This document shows positions 1 to 5,502 of a stretch of 8,125 nt of DNA, in pieces. This stretch comes from Acidobacteriota bacterium (lineage in GTDB: Bacteria; Acidobacteriota; Vicinamibacteria; Marinacidobacterales; SMYC01). A program made the position numbers and the translations under genes. How positions within the stretch are numbered: the stretch's first letter is position 1; each line of letters begins with the position of its first letter. Below the pieces are notes generated by a model. That model did not search any database. It was not told the DNA's origin and saw nothing but the letters and a program-made list of their open reading frames with translations. Location of the stretch: the NCBI GenBank assembly GCA_030598165.1, contig JAUVQL010000035.1, forward strand, positions 1 to 8,125, in the 5' to 3' direction.

Positions 1-969
1 GCCAAGCTCAAGGAGACGGCAACAGGAGACACCCTCTGCGATAAATCGGCACCGATCGTTTACGAGAAACTGGTGTTCCCCGAGCCCGTCATCAGCTTCG
101 CGATCGAGCCGAAGTCGCGAGGCGATGAGGAAAAAATCAGCCAAGCCATGCAGCGTCTTGCTGAAGAGGACCTCATGCTGGCCTATCATCGTGATGCCTC
201 AAGCAATGAGTTAATCCTTTCGGGCACTGGGCAACTCCACATCGAGGTCGTCGTGGGACGCCTAAAACGCAAGTTCGGTGTGGAGGTGGATTTGCACCCG
301 CCCAAGGTGCCCTATCGGGAGACGATTACCGCCAGCGCCGAAGCCCATGGCCGGCACAAGAAGCAAACTGGCGGACACGGTCAGTTTGCCGATTGCTGGG
401 TCCGCTTCGAGCCTCTTCCCCATGGATCGGATTTCGAGTTCGTCAATGCCATCTTCGGAGGCTCCATTCCTAGGCAATATGTTCCTGCCGTGGAAAAAGG
501 CATCCAAGAGGCCCGATTGAAAGGTTTCCTTGGCGGCTTTCCCATGGTGGATTTCAGAGCAACGGTTTATGACGGAAAGCACCACGATGTGGATTCATCC
601 GAGCTAGCATTCAAAATTGCCGGATCGTTGGCCTTCAAAGAAGGCATGCAATCTTGCCGGCCTATTCTTCTCGAGCCCATCATGAACGTGGAGGTCTCCG
701 TCCCTGACGAGACCACGGGCGACGTTTTAGGGGATCTCAACTCCCGCCGGGGACGCACTCAGGGGATGGACAAAAAAGCCTCGCAAACCTCCATCAAAGC
801 ACAGGTTCCCATGGCGGAAATGCTTACCTACGAACCCGTTTTGACCTCCATGACCGGCGGACGTGGCGCCTTTCATATGGAGTTCTCACACTACGAGCAG
901 GTCCCGTCCCATTCCCAGCAAAAGATTATCGCGGAAGCCAAGCGAGCGAAAGAGGAGAAGGAAAAATAA
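1..969 (+). CDS. fusA2: Elongation factor G, C-terminal half (EF-G II / FusA2-like), 5'-truncated by window edge
   Basis: EF-G is the GTPase that moves tRNA and mRNA through the ribosome after peptide-bond formation. The frame is open from base 1 to a TAA stop and gives 322 residues; the family is about 690-700, so the GTPase domain and most of domain II lie outside the window. Visible in order: the end of domain II (GDTLC, fragment residues 9-13), domain III (FPEPVIS near 26, SGTGQLHIE near 74), domain IV (HKKQTGGHGQF at 119, YDGKHHDVDSSE near 191) and domain V (LGDLNSRRG, FSHYEQVP). The His of HDVDSS matches the functionally important domain IV tip histidine of E. coli EF-G. HKKQTGGHGQF replaces the canonical HRKQSGGRGQY, and GRGAFHMEFSHYEQVP follows; both suggest the second EF-G subfamily, not the str-operon EF-G. 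The protein ends in a Lys/Glu-rich tail. EF-G identity is firm; the subfamily and symbol are inference. Confidence 0.93.
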   Translation, partial: AKLKETATGDTLCDKSAPIVYEKLVFPEPVISFAIEPKSRGDEEKISQAMQRLAEEDLMLAYHRDASSNELILSGTGQLHIEVVVGRLKRKFGVEVDLHPPKVPYRETITASAEAHGRHKKQTGGHGQFADCWVRFEPLPHGSDFEFVNAIFGGSIPRQYVPAVEKGIQEARLKGFLGGFPMVDFRATVYDGKHHDVDSSELAFKIAGSLAFKEGMQSCRPILLEPIMNVEVSVPDETTGDVLGDLNSRRGRTQGMDKKASQTSIKAQVPMAEMLTYEPVLTSMTGGRGAFHMEFSHYEQVPSHSQQKIIAEAKRAKEEKEK

Positions 970-1056
970 AGAATTCATGAATCTTACAGGTGGGGAACAC
1001 CATTAGACGTTAAAGAATTAACTTTGCGTTGAAGAAAAACTAAAAAATCAGGAAAC

Positions 1057-1073
1057 CAAGAAGCCCATTCTTG
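1057..1073 (-). terminator. Small hairpin followed by T-runs, possible second terminator of the ribosomal operon
   Basis: Read on the minus strand, CAAGAA and TTCTTG form a 6-bp perfect stem with a 5-base loop. About 9 bases further on comes a run of six T (1042-1047) and then a run of five T (1035-1039). The stem is AT-rich and the T-run is not directly attached, so this is a weak terminator at best. One arm is also part of the adjacent octamer repeat, so the pairing could be incidental. Confidence 0.3.
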
Positions 1074-1097
1074 AGTTCTTGAATTCTTGAGTTCTTG
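1066..1097. repeat. Tandem octamer array, four units, consensus ARTTCTTG
   Basis: Four contiguous 8-base units are seen: CATTCTTG (1066-1073), AGTTCTTG (1074-1081), AATTCTTG (1082-1089) and AGTTCTTG (1090-1097). They lie between the 3' ends of the convergent EF-G and rplQ genes. A lone related unit, AATTCATG, sits at 972-979, three bases after the EF-G stop codon. The same type of array recurs between rpsK and rpsD. The unit length is not a multiple of three and no gene covers it. Function unknown. Confidence 0.75.
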
Positions 1098-1112
1098 CCA
1101 ATAAACGCAGAA

Positions 1113-1145
1113 GGGACGGGCGAGGATCTCTCCATTGCCCGTCCC
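1113..1145 (-). terminator. GC-rich hairpin just after rplQ, probable operon terminator
   Basis: GGGACGGGC (1113-1121) and GCCCGTCCC (1137-1145) form a perfect 9-bp inverted repeat with a 15-base loop. It starts 8 bases beyond the rplQ stop codon. On the minus strand the stem is followed by TTCTGCGTTTATT, which is T-rich but not a clean T-tract. Position and stem strength favour a terminator or 3'-end-stabilising hairpin for the alpha operon. It could also block read-through from the convergent EF-G gene. The lack of a proper T-run limits confidence. Confidence 0.5.
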
Positions 1146-1153
1146 AATTACGT

Positions 1154-1819
1154 TCAGCTGGTCTTCTTCTTGCCTGCCTTCTTAGAAGCCTTCTTTGCGG
1201 TCGTCTTCTTTGTAACCGTCTTCTTGGCGGTTGTTTTCTTGGCTGCTTTCTTGACGGTCTTCTTCGCCGCCTTCTTGGCCACCGTTTTCTTGGCTGCCTT
1301 CTTCTTTGCCGCTGGCTTTTGTTCGGCCTCTTCTGGCTCAGCCTTCGCCGCCTTGGATTCCTTCTTTTCCTTCGCTTCCTTCTTCTTTGGCTTCTTGGCT
1401 TCCTTCGGCTTCTTGCCGGACGCCTTTGTCTCCTTGGCTTCCTTCGTTGAGGAGAACTCGTAGTCGACGAACTCGATGAAGGCCATTTCGGCACCATCAC
1501 CACGTCGAGTGCCGAGCTTCAGGATGCGCGTATATCCACCCGGTCGCTCCGCAAAACGAGGAGAAATCTCATTGAAGAGCTTGGCCACGGCATCTTTACG
1601 AGGGATGATCGCAAGGGCCCGGCGTCGCGCGTGCAACGTGTCCTTCTTGCCCAAGGTGACGAGCTTCTCCGCGAAAGGTCGTAGCTCCTTCGCCTTGACA
1701 AGGGTGGTCCGAATCCGGCCTTTTGCAGACAAGATGAGAGATGCCGTCAAATTACGAAGCAAGCTGAGTCGATGCTCCGTAGTACGGCCTAGCTTACGAT
1801 GAGCGACTCTATGTCTCAT
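1154..1819 (-). CDS. rplQ: 50S ribosomal protein L17 with long Lys/Ala-rich C-terminal tail
   Basis: L17 is a large-subunit protein that binds 23S rRNA near the peptide exit region. The start [17 protein letters not shown] is the classic L17 N-terminus, and the core ends near residue 120 ([11 protein letters not shown]), close to the usual bacterial length of about 115-130. Residues 122-221 are an extra tail of about 100 residues. Its first part is rich in Lys and Glu ([18 protein letters not shown]). The second part, from about residue 170, is a series of imperfect AAKKTV / KKTTAKK units that look like histone H1 or AlgP-type tails. The tail is probably disordered and able to bind nucleic acid. 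ATG follows the rpoA stop codon by 4 bases; a GAGGA lies 12 bases upstream inside rpoA, so translation is probably coupled. The stop is TGA. It is the last gene of the alpha operon. Confidence 0.97.
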   Translation of the reverse strand: MRHRVAHRKLGRTTEHRLSLLRNLTASLILSAKGRIRTTLVKAKELRPFAEKLVTLGKKDTLHARRRALAIIPRKDAVAKLFNEISPRFAERPGGYTRILKLGTRRGDGAEMAFIEFVDYEFSSTKEAKETKASGKKPKEAKKPKKKEAKEKKESKAAKAEPEEAEQKPAAKKKAAKKTVAKKAAKKTVKKAAKKTTAKKTVTKKTTAKKASKKAGKKKTS

Positions 1820-1823
1820 GGAA

Positions 1824-2780
1824 CTACTCTATCCTCATCCCCAGGGAAAGCCCCATAGTCGTGAGGATCTCCTTGATCTCGTTCAGGGACTTACGTCCGA
1901 AGTTCTTGGTCCTCAGCATCTCAGCTTCGGTCTTCTGCACCAATTCGCCGATCGATTGGATGTTGGCATTCTTGAGGCAGTTGTAAGAACGTACCGATAG
2001 CTCCAACTCATCCACACTGCGGTTTAGATGCTCGTTGAGCGCTTGCCGTTCGGTGTCGACTGCAACTTCTTCCACCGGCCCTTCTTCTTCGAAATTGATG
2101 AATATCGTCAGGTGGTCTTTCAACAGCTTTGCAGCGAGCCCCATCGCTTCAGATGGCGTCACACAGCCGTTGCTCCATAAGTCGACCGTGAGCTTGTCAT
2201 AGTCAGTGGCCTGGCCAACACGAGCAGCGTCGACAACATAGTTGACCTTCTTGATGGGCGTGTGCACGGAATCTAGCGGGATGTATCCAATGGTGAGATC
2301 TTCGTCGAAATTCTTCTCCGCTGACACGTAACCGCGCCCGTTCTTGAGGCGCATTTCGATATTGAGCTCGGCACCCGCCGCCAGGTTTGCGATGGGCACA
2401 TCGGAGTCGAGCACTTCCACGTCGGCGTCAACCTCGATGTCCTTGGCAGTAACCGCCTTCTCCCCGCTTACCTTGAGGTAAACAGTCTTGGCCTCGTCGA
2501 CGTGCATCTTGAAGGGCACCCGCTTGAGATTCAAAATGATCTCTGTCGTGTCCTCAAGAGCGCCCGGTATCGGGGAGAACTCGTGCAAGACACCTTCGAT
2601 TTTGACGGCAGTGATGGCGGCACCTTCAATGGAAGACAAGAGAACACGCCGGAGCGCATTCCCTACCGTGGTCCCAAATCCCCTCTCGAAAGGTTGGGCA
2701 AAGAATCGACCATAACGGTCGGTCAGAGTATCTCGGTCTACTTCGAGCCGCTTGGGCTTCTGAAATCCCTTCCAGAGCAT
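1824..2780 (-). CDS. rpoA: DNA-directed RNA polymerase alpha subunit
   Basis: The alpha subunit dimerises to nucleate RNA polymerase assembly, and its C-terminal domain contacts UP elements and activators. The 318-residue length is normal. The N-terminal domain spans about residues 1-230, with the assembly motif [19 protein letters not shown] at 32-50. An acidic linker follows ([14 protein letters not shown]). The C-terminal domain spans about 252-312 and carries [15 protein letters not shown], in which R264 corresponds to the DNA-binding Arg265 of E. coli; [12 protein letters not shown] follows. The ATG start is supported by a strong GAGGAGG at 2791-2797. The gene follows rpsD by 32 bases and precedes rplQ by 4, the standard alpha-operon order. 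A 6-bp hairpin touches its ribosome-binding site. Confidence 0.98.
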   Translation of the reverse strand: MLWKGFQKPKRLEVDRDTLTDRYGRFFAQPFERGFGTTVGNALRRVLLSSIEGAAITAVKIEGVLHEFSPIPGALEDTTEIILNLKRVPFKMHVDEAKTVYLKVSGEKAVTAKDIEVDADVEVLDSDVPIANLAAGAELNIEMRLKNGRGYVSAEKNFDEDLTIGYIPLDSVHTPIKKVNYVVDAARVGQATDYDKLTVDLWSNGCVTPSEAMGLAAKLLKDHLTIFINFEEEGPVEEVAVDTERQALNEHLNRSVDELELSVRSYNCLKNANIQSIGELVQKTEAEMLRTKNFGRKSLNEIKEILTTMGLSLGMRIE

Positions 2781-2795
2781 TCTTTTAATTCCTCC

Positions 2796-2810
2796 TCAGG
2801 TTCTACCTGA
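2796..2810 (-). promoter_or_regulatory. 6-bp hairpin abutting the rpoA ribosome-binding site
   Basis: On the minus strand TCAGGT-AGA-ACCTGA is a perfect 6-bp stem with a 3-base loop, starting two bases after the rpsD stop codon. Its 3' arm ends in GA, the first two bases of the GAGGAGG Shine-Dalgarno of rpoA. It could tune rpoA initiation relative to the ribosomal proteins, or be an RNA-processing or stability site. It may also be chance; only the pairing itself is seen. Confidence 0.35.
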
Positions 2811-2812
2811 AA

Positions 2813-3442
2813 CTACTTGGAGTACAACTCGACGATGAGTTGCTCTTGAACCGGTAATCCCACGTCGTCACGAGTGGGAAGCGAGATCACCTTGCCGGTC
2901 TTTTGTTCCTCGTCGAGCTCCAACCATTGTGGAACACCCCGACTCTTCGCAGCTTCGAGCGATTGCAGTAGAAACGCATTCTTGGCGTACTTTGCGCCGA
3001 ACGACAGGGTCTCGCCTTCGCCAAGAATATAGGACGGAATATTGACCCGGCGATCGTTGACCTTAACATGTCCGTGTCGAACGACCAAGCGAGCCTGCCT
3101 GCGCGAACTGGCGAATCCCAGACGATACACGACATTGTCGAGCCTTCGCTCGAGCAACTGAAGGAGAGTCTCGCCGGTGATACCGCGTTGGCGCTCCGCA
3201 CGTTCGAAATTGATACGAAACTGCTTCTCGAGCAGGCCGTATATGCGCTTGACCTTTTGTTTCTCGCGAAGCTGCAGTCCGTAGCCTTGAATCCTTGAGC
3301 GCCGGCTCTTTCCCTGCTCGCCCGGGGCGAAGTTACGCTTTTCAATCGCGCACTTCTCTGTCATGCACCGCTCCCCTTTCAAGAAGAGCTTCATTCCCTC
3401 GCGCCGGCACAGCCGGCAAACCGAACCACGATACCTAGCCAA
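2813..3442 (-). CDS. rpsD: 30S ribosomal protein S4, zinc-binding (C+) form, TTG start
   Basis: S4 binds 16S rRNA early in 30S assembly; in E. coli it also represses translation of the alpha operon. From the TTG start the protein is 209 residues, the usual length, and begins MARYRGSVCRLCRREGMKLF as the family does. C9, C12, C26 and C31 form the zinc site known from Thermus S4 and absent in E. coli. The S4 RNA-binding domain spans about residues 98-160 (RRLDNVVYRLGFASSRRQAR, then the HGHVKVN motif). The end, EQLIVELYSK, is standard. The start was chosen because GGAGGTGA (3448-3455) lies 5 bases before the TTG, while an in-frame ATG at 3455-3457 overlaps that ribosome-binding site and would add five non-family residues. 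A 92-base gap separates it from rpsK, the largest within this operon. Confidence 0.96.
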   Translation of the reverse strand: MARYRGSVCRLCRREGMKLFLKGERCMTEKCAIEKRNFAPGEQGKSRRSRIQGYGLQLREKQKVKRIYGLLEKQFRINFERAERQRGITGETLLQLLERRLDNVVYRLGFASSRRQARLVVRHGHVKVNDRRVNIPSYILGEGETLSFGAKYAKNAFLLQSLEAAKSRGVPQWLELDEEQKTGKVISLPTRDDVGLPVQEQLIVELYSK

Positions 3443-3447
3443 GAGTA

Positions 3448-3455
3448 TCACCTCC
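3448..3455 (-). promoter_or_regulatory. Ribosome-binding site deciding the rpsD TTG start
   Basis: GGAGGTGA, an excellent match to the 16S anti-Shine-Dalgarno, sits 5 bases before the TTG at 3440-3442. The upstream in-frame ATG at 3455-3457 shares a base with this site and has no comparable site before it. Confidence 0.8.
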
Positions 3456-3457
3456 AT

Positions 3458-3477
3458 TCGAGCCAGAGCGTACTCGA
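3458..3477 (-). promoter_or_regulatory. Short hairpin directly upstream of the rpsD ribosome-binding site
   Basis: TCGAG (3458-3462) and CTCGA (3473-3477) can pair around a 10-base loop, with the stem base two bases from the GGAGGTGA site of rpsD. A competing smaller hairpin, GAG-TACG-CTC on the minus strand, uses part of the same sequence, so two exclusive folds are possible. No match to a known S4 leader structure is recognised. This is suggestive only. Confidence 0.25.
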
Positions 3478-3492
3478 CTCAGCTTTTCCGCC

Positions 3493-3531
3493 AATCCTGA
3501 ATTCCTGATTTCTTGATTTCTTGAATTCATG
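3493..3531. repeat. Tandem octamer array, four full units plus a partial, consensus AWTTCYTG
   Basis: A 7-base partial AATCCTG (3493-3499) is followed by AATTCCTG (3500-3507), ATTTCTTG (3508-3515), ATTTCTTG (3516-3523) and AATTCATG (3524-3531). The array lies between the rpsK stop and the rpsD leader, so it should be transcribed with the operon. It belongs to the same family and orientation as the array at 1066-1097. No gene covers it. Function unknown. Confidence 0.75.
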
Positions 3532-3534
3532 CTT

Positions 3535-3948
3535 TTAAACGCGTCTCCGCTTCGGCGGCCGACAGCCGTTGTGTGGAATCGGGGTCACATCTTCGATCGA
3601 CCGTATATCGATTCCGGCCGATTGCAATGCCCGAATCGCGGACTCTCGCCCCGAACCAGGTCCGGTGACTTTAACGTCGAGCGACTTGCAACCATAGGAA
3701 CGGGCTGTATCAGCGACCTGCCTAGCGGCCTGTTGCGCTGCAAAGGGCGTCCCCTTGCGGGATCCTTTGAAACCACGCCCACCCGCACTCGACCAGCAGA
3801 AAACGTTGCCTTCTCTGTCGGTGATGGTGACAAGTGTATTGTTGAAGGTCGCGCGAATGTGAGCGATACCAGAATGAAGTACACGCTTTTCCTTCTTTTT
3901 GTATGCCTTACGCTTTGGCTTCTTGTCGTCTTTCTTCTTCTTCGCCAT
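3535..3948 (-). CDS. rpsK: 30S ribosomal protein S11
   Basis: S11 is a platform protein of the 30S subunit that contacts 16S rRNA and lies near the mRNA path. The 137 residues start with a strongly basic extension (about residues 2-22, Lys-rich), which makes it somewhat longer than the roughly 129 of E. coli. The conserved core follows: [18 protein letters not shown] (27-44), [20 protein letters not shown] (53-72), [15 protein letters not shown] (94-108), and the end [18 protein letters not shown]. The ATG start follows the rpsM stop codon by 4 bases, with GAGGA 9 bases upstream inside rpsM, so the two are likely translationally coupled. The stop is TAA; the next gene, rpsD, is separated by a repeat-bearing gap. 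Confidence 0.98.
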   Translation of the reverse strand: MAKKKKDDKKPKRKAYKKKEKRVLHSGIAHIRATFNNTLVTITDREGNVFCWSSAGGRGFKGSRKGTPFAAQQAARQVADTARSYGCKSLDVKVTGPGSGRESAIRALQSAGIDIRSIEDVTPIPHNGCRPPKRRRV

Positions 3949-3952
3949 CGAG

Positions 3953-4324
3953 CTACTTCCTCGACTTTCTCATCGTCCCTTTTTTGGGACCTTTACGGGT
4001 TCTCGCATTGGTATGTGTCCGCTGTCCACGAGCCGGCAAGCCACGGCGATGACGAAGGCCGCGGTAGCAACCGATGTCCATGAGTCGCTTGATGTTCATG
4101 GCCGTTTCTTTACGGAGGTCACCTTCGACTCCACCCTCCGCGTCAATGACGCGGCTGATTTTGCTGACTTGCTCTTCGGAGAGCTCCTTCACTCGGACCT
4201 CCGGACCTATCCCCGCTTGCTCCAGAATGAAACCCGCACGGACATGACCAATGCCGAAGATGTGCGTGAGTCCGATATCAATGCGCTTGTCGCGCGGTAA
4301 ATCGACACCTGCGATTCGTGCCAC
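3953..4324 (-). CDS. rpsM: 30S ribosomal protein S13, GTG start
   Basis: S13 sits in the head of the 30S subunit, contacts the P-site tRNA and forms a bridge to the large subunit. The 123 residues match the usual length. Family motifs are [20 protein letters not shown] at the start, FGIGHVRA (23-30), the conserved [17 protein letters not shown] (87-103) and a basic tail [16 protein letters not shown] that reaches into the P site. The start codon is GTG; AGGAGA at 4333-4338 lies 8 bases upstream and overlaps the rpmJ stop codon. It follows rpmJ by 12 bases and precedes rpsK by 4. In E. coli the S4 target lies in the rpsM leader; here that position is occupied by rpmJ, and no obvious S4 pseudoknot was recognised. 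Confidence 0.98.
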   Translation of the reverse strand: MARIAGVDLPRDKRIDIGLTHIFGIGHVRAGFILEQAGIGPEVRVKELSEEQVSKISRVIDAEGGVEGDLRKETAMNIKRLMDIGCYRGLRHRRGLPARGQRTHTNARTRKGPKKGTMRKSRK

Positions 4325-4336
4325 GATCCGATTCTC

Positions 4337-4450
4337 CTATCCCTGACGCTGTTTGTGCTTGGGGTTGACGCAAATAACACGTACTACCCCACGCCGGCGA
4401 ACAATTTTACATTTGTCGCACATACGCTTGACGGATGCTCTAACTTTCAT
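4337..4450 (-). CDS. rpmJ: 50S ribosomal protein L36, zinc-binding (C+) form
   Basis: This 37-codon gene encodes L36, a small zinc-ribbon protein of the 50S subunit. The translation begins [20 protein letters not shown] and ends NPKHKQRQG, a full-length match to the family. The zinc ligands are C11, C14, C27 and H32, so this is the C+ form, not the C- form that replaces it under zinc limitation in some bacteria. The start is ATG (4448-4450) with only a weak purine-rich stretch (AGAGCGAAG) upstream; the stop is TAG. It lies between infA and rpsM, its standard place in the spc/alpha junction. A 58-base gap with short tandem repeats separates it from infA. Confidence 0.97.
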   Translation of the reverse strand: MKVRASVKRMCDKCKIVRRRGVVRVICVNPKHKQRQG

Positions 4451-4470
4451 GACTTCGCTCTATTCTTTCA

Positions 4471-4492
4471 CTGACTGCTGTCTGCTTGACTG
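4471..4492. repeat. Short degenerate heptamer repeat, CTGACTG type
   Basis: Three near-tandem units, CTGACTG (4471-4477), CTGTCTG (4478-4484) and CTTGACTG (4485-4492, one base longer), lie in the 58-base gap between infA and rpmJ. The unit differs from the octamers elsewhere in the window. The array is short and imperfect, so it may be chance or a decayed simple repeat. Confidence 0.45.
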
Positions 4493-4508
4493 TTAACCTT
4501 GTGGCCGG

Positions 4509-4727
4509 TTACTTATACCTATACACAATCCGACCGCGCGTTAGGTCATACGGCGAAAGCTCCACCAACACCTTGTCGCCGGGGAGGATCCGGATGAAGT
4601 GCCGGCGCATCTTCCCCGAAACGTGAGCAAGCACTTGGTGCTTGTTCTCCAACTCCACCTTGAACATGGCATTGGGAAGCGGTTCCACTACAGTTGCAAC
4701 TACCTCAATGGCGTCTTCTTTAGGCAC
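4509..4727 (-). CDS. infA: Translation initiation factor IF-1, GTG start
   Basis: IF-1 binds the A site of the 30S subunit and helps IF-2 and IF-3 select the initiator tRNA. From GTG at 4725-4727 the protein is 72 residues, exactly the E. coli length, and begins [13 protein letters not shown] like the usual MAKEDAIEV. It is a single OB-fold protein; conserved parts are [14 protein letters not shown] (15-28), [20 protein letters not shown] (32-51) and [18 protein letters not shown] (55-72). An upstream in-frame GTG at 4734-4736 would add three residues and has no ribosome-binding site. The chosen GTG has GGTGGT (4732-4737) 4 bases before it. The gene overlaps the end of map by 8 bases, so its translation is probably coupled to map. 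Confidence 0.96.
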   Translation of the reverse strand: MPKEDAIEVVATVVEPLPNAMFKVELENKHQVLAHVSGKMRRHFIRILPGDKVLVELSPYDLTRGRIVYRYK

Positions 4728-5493
4728 CGTTACCACCAGTGGGTTGGGGCTGACTCAAAATCCACGGCCCGTTCTCGGTTACAGCAACCGAGTGCTCGAA
4801 ATGGGCCGAATAACGACCGTCCATCGTGACGACGGTCCATTGGTCCTGAAGCACCTTCACGCTGTGCGTGCCCGCATTGACCATAGGCTCTATGGCTAGC
4901 ACCATGCCGGGCAACAATCGATGCCCTCGGCCGGGCTCGCCGTAGTTCGGAACCTGCGGCTCCTCATGCATCTGGGCACCAATTCCGTGCCCGACGAAGT
5001 CCCTAACCACGGAAAACCCATGGGCCTCAACATACTTCTGGACCGCGTGACCAATGTCAGAAACCCTGTTCCCGTCACGAACCTTCTCGATGCCTGCCCG
5101 AAGCGCTTTTTCCGTCACGTCGAGCAACTTCTGAGCCTCGTCTGTTACCTCGCCCACGGGTAATGTGACCGCCCCGTCACCGCAGAACCCGTCGACGATG
5201 GTTCCCACATCCAAGCTAACAATGTCTCCGTCACGGAGTACCCGCTTTCGAGACGGGATCCCGTGAACGACTTCGTCGTTGATCGACACGCAAAGACTAG
5301 AGGGAAAGCCACGATACCCCTTGAAAGCAGGCGTGGCGCCTTCGGCGCGAATCGTCTCTTCCGCCAGTGAGTCCATCTCGGCCGTCGACACACCGGGGCG
5401 AATCATCTCCTTCAGCTTTTGGAGAACCTTCGCCACCAACAGGTTGGCTCGGTGCATCTTTTCCAACTCGGTCCGAGACTTCCTAATGACCAT
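4720..5493 (-). CDS. map: Methionine aminopeptidase, type I
   Basis: This cytosolic dinuclear-metal peptidase removes the initiator methionine from nascent proteins. The 257 residues have the type I fold without the type II insertion or an N-terminal zinc extension. The five metal ligands can be placed: D95 (SLDVG), D106 (GDGAVT), H169 (GHGIG), E202 (AIEPM) and E233 (HFEHS). H77 (VVHGIP) is the conserved substrate-side histidine. The N-terminus [22 protein letters not shown] is typical. The protein ends with about 10 residues beyond the usual ENGPxIL ([11 protein letters not shown]); part of this stretch also encodes the infA ribosome-binding site. ATG follows the adk stop codon by 9 bases with only a weak Shine-Dalgarno. 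The adk-map-infA order is standard for the spc/alpha junction. Confidence 0.97.
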   Translation of the reverse strand: MVIRKSRTELEKMHRANLLVAKVLQKLKEMIRPGVSTAEMDSLAEETIRAEGATPAFKGYRGFPSSLCVSINDEVVHGIPSRKRVLRDGDIVSLDVGTIVDGFCGDGAVTLPVGEVTDEAQKLLDVTEKALRAGIEKVRDGNRVSDIGHAVQKYVEAHGFSVVRDFVGHGIGAQMHEEPQVPNYGEPGRGHRLLPGMVLAIEPMVNAGTHSVKVLQDQWTVVTMDGRYSAHFEHSVAVTENGPWILSQPQPTGGNGA

Positions 5494-5502
5494 CCCTATA
5501 TC

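Noticed and set aside
1009..1022. AT-rich inverted repeat GTTAA-AGAA-TTAAC after the EF-G gene, followed by TTT
   Set aside because: Five A/T-dominated pairs and only three T residues; too weak to call a terminator for the EF-G gene.
1095..1463. Plus-strand open frame encoding a very hydrophobic, membrane-like protein
   Set aside because: It is the antisense reading of the L17 Lys/Ala tail: AAG and GCC codons read backwards as Leu/Phe and Ala-type codons. The apparent membrane segments are an artefact.
1066..3531. Octamer arrays considered as CRISPR or origin iterons
   Set aside because: Units are 8 bases with no spacers, so not CRISPR. They do not match DnaA boxes and no replication gene is nearby.
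3529..4083. Plus-strand open frame of about 184 codons over rpsK and rpsM
   Set aside because: Antisense to two ribosomal protein genes with full-length family matches; no recognisable protein.
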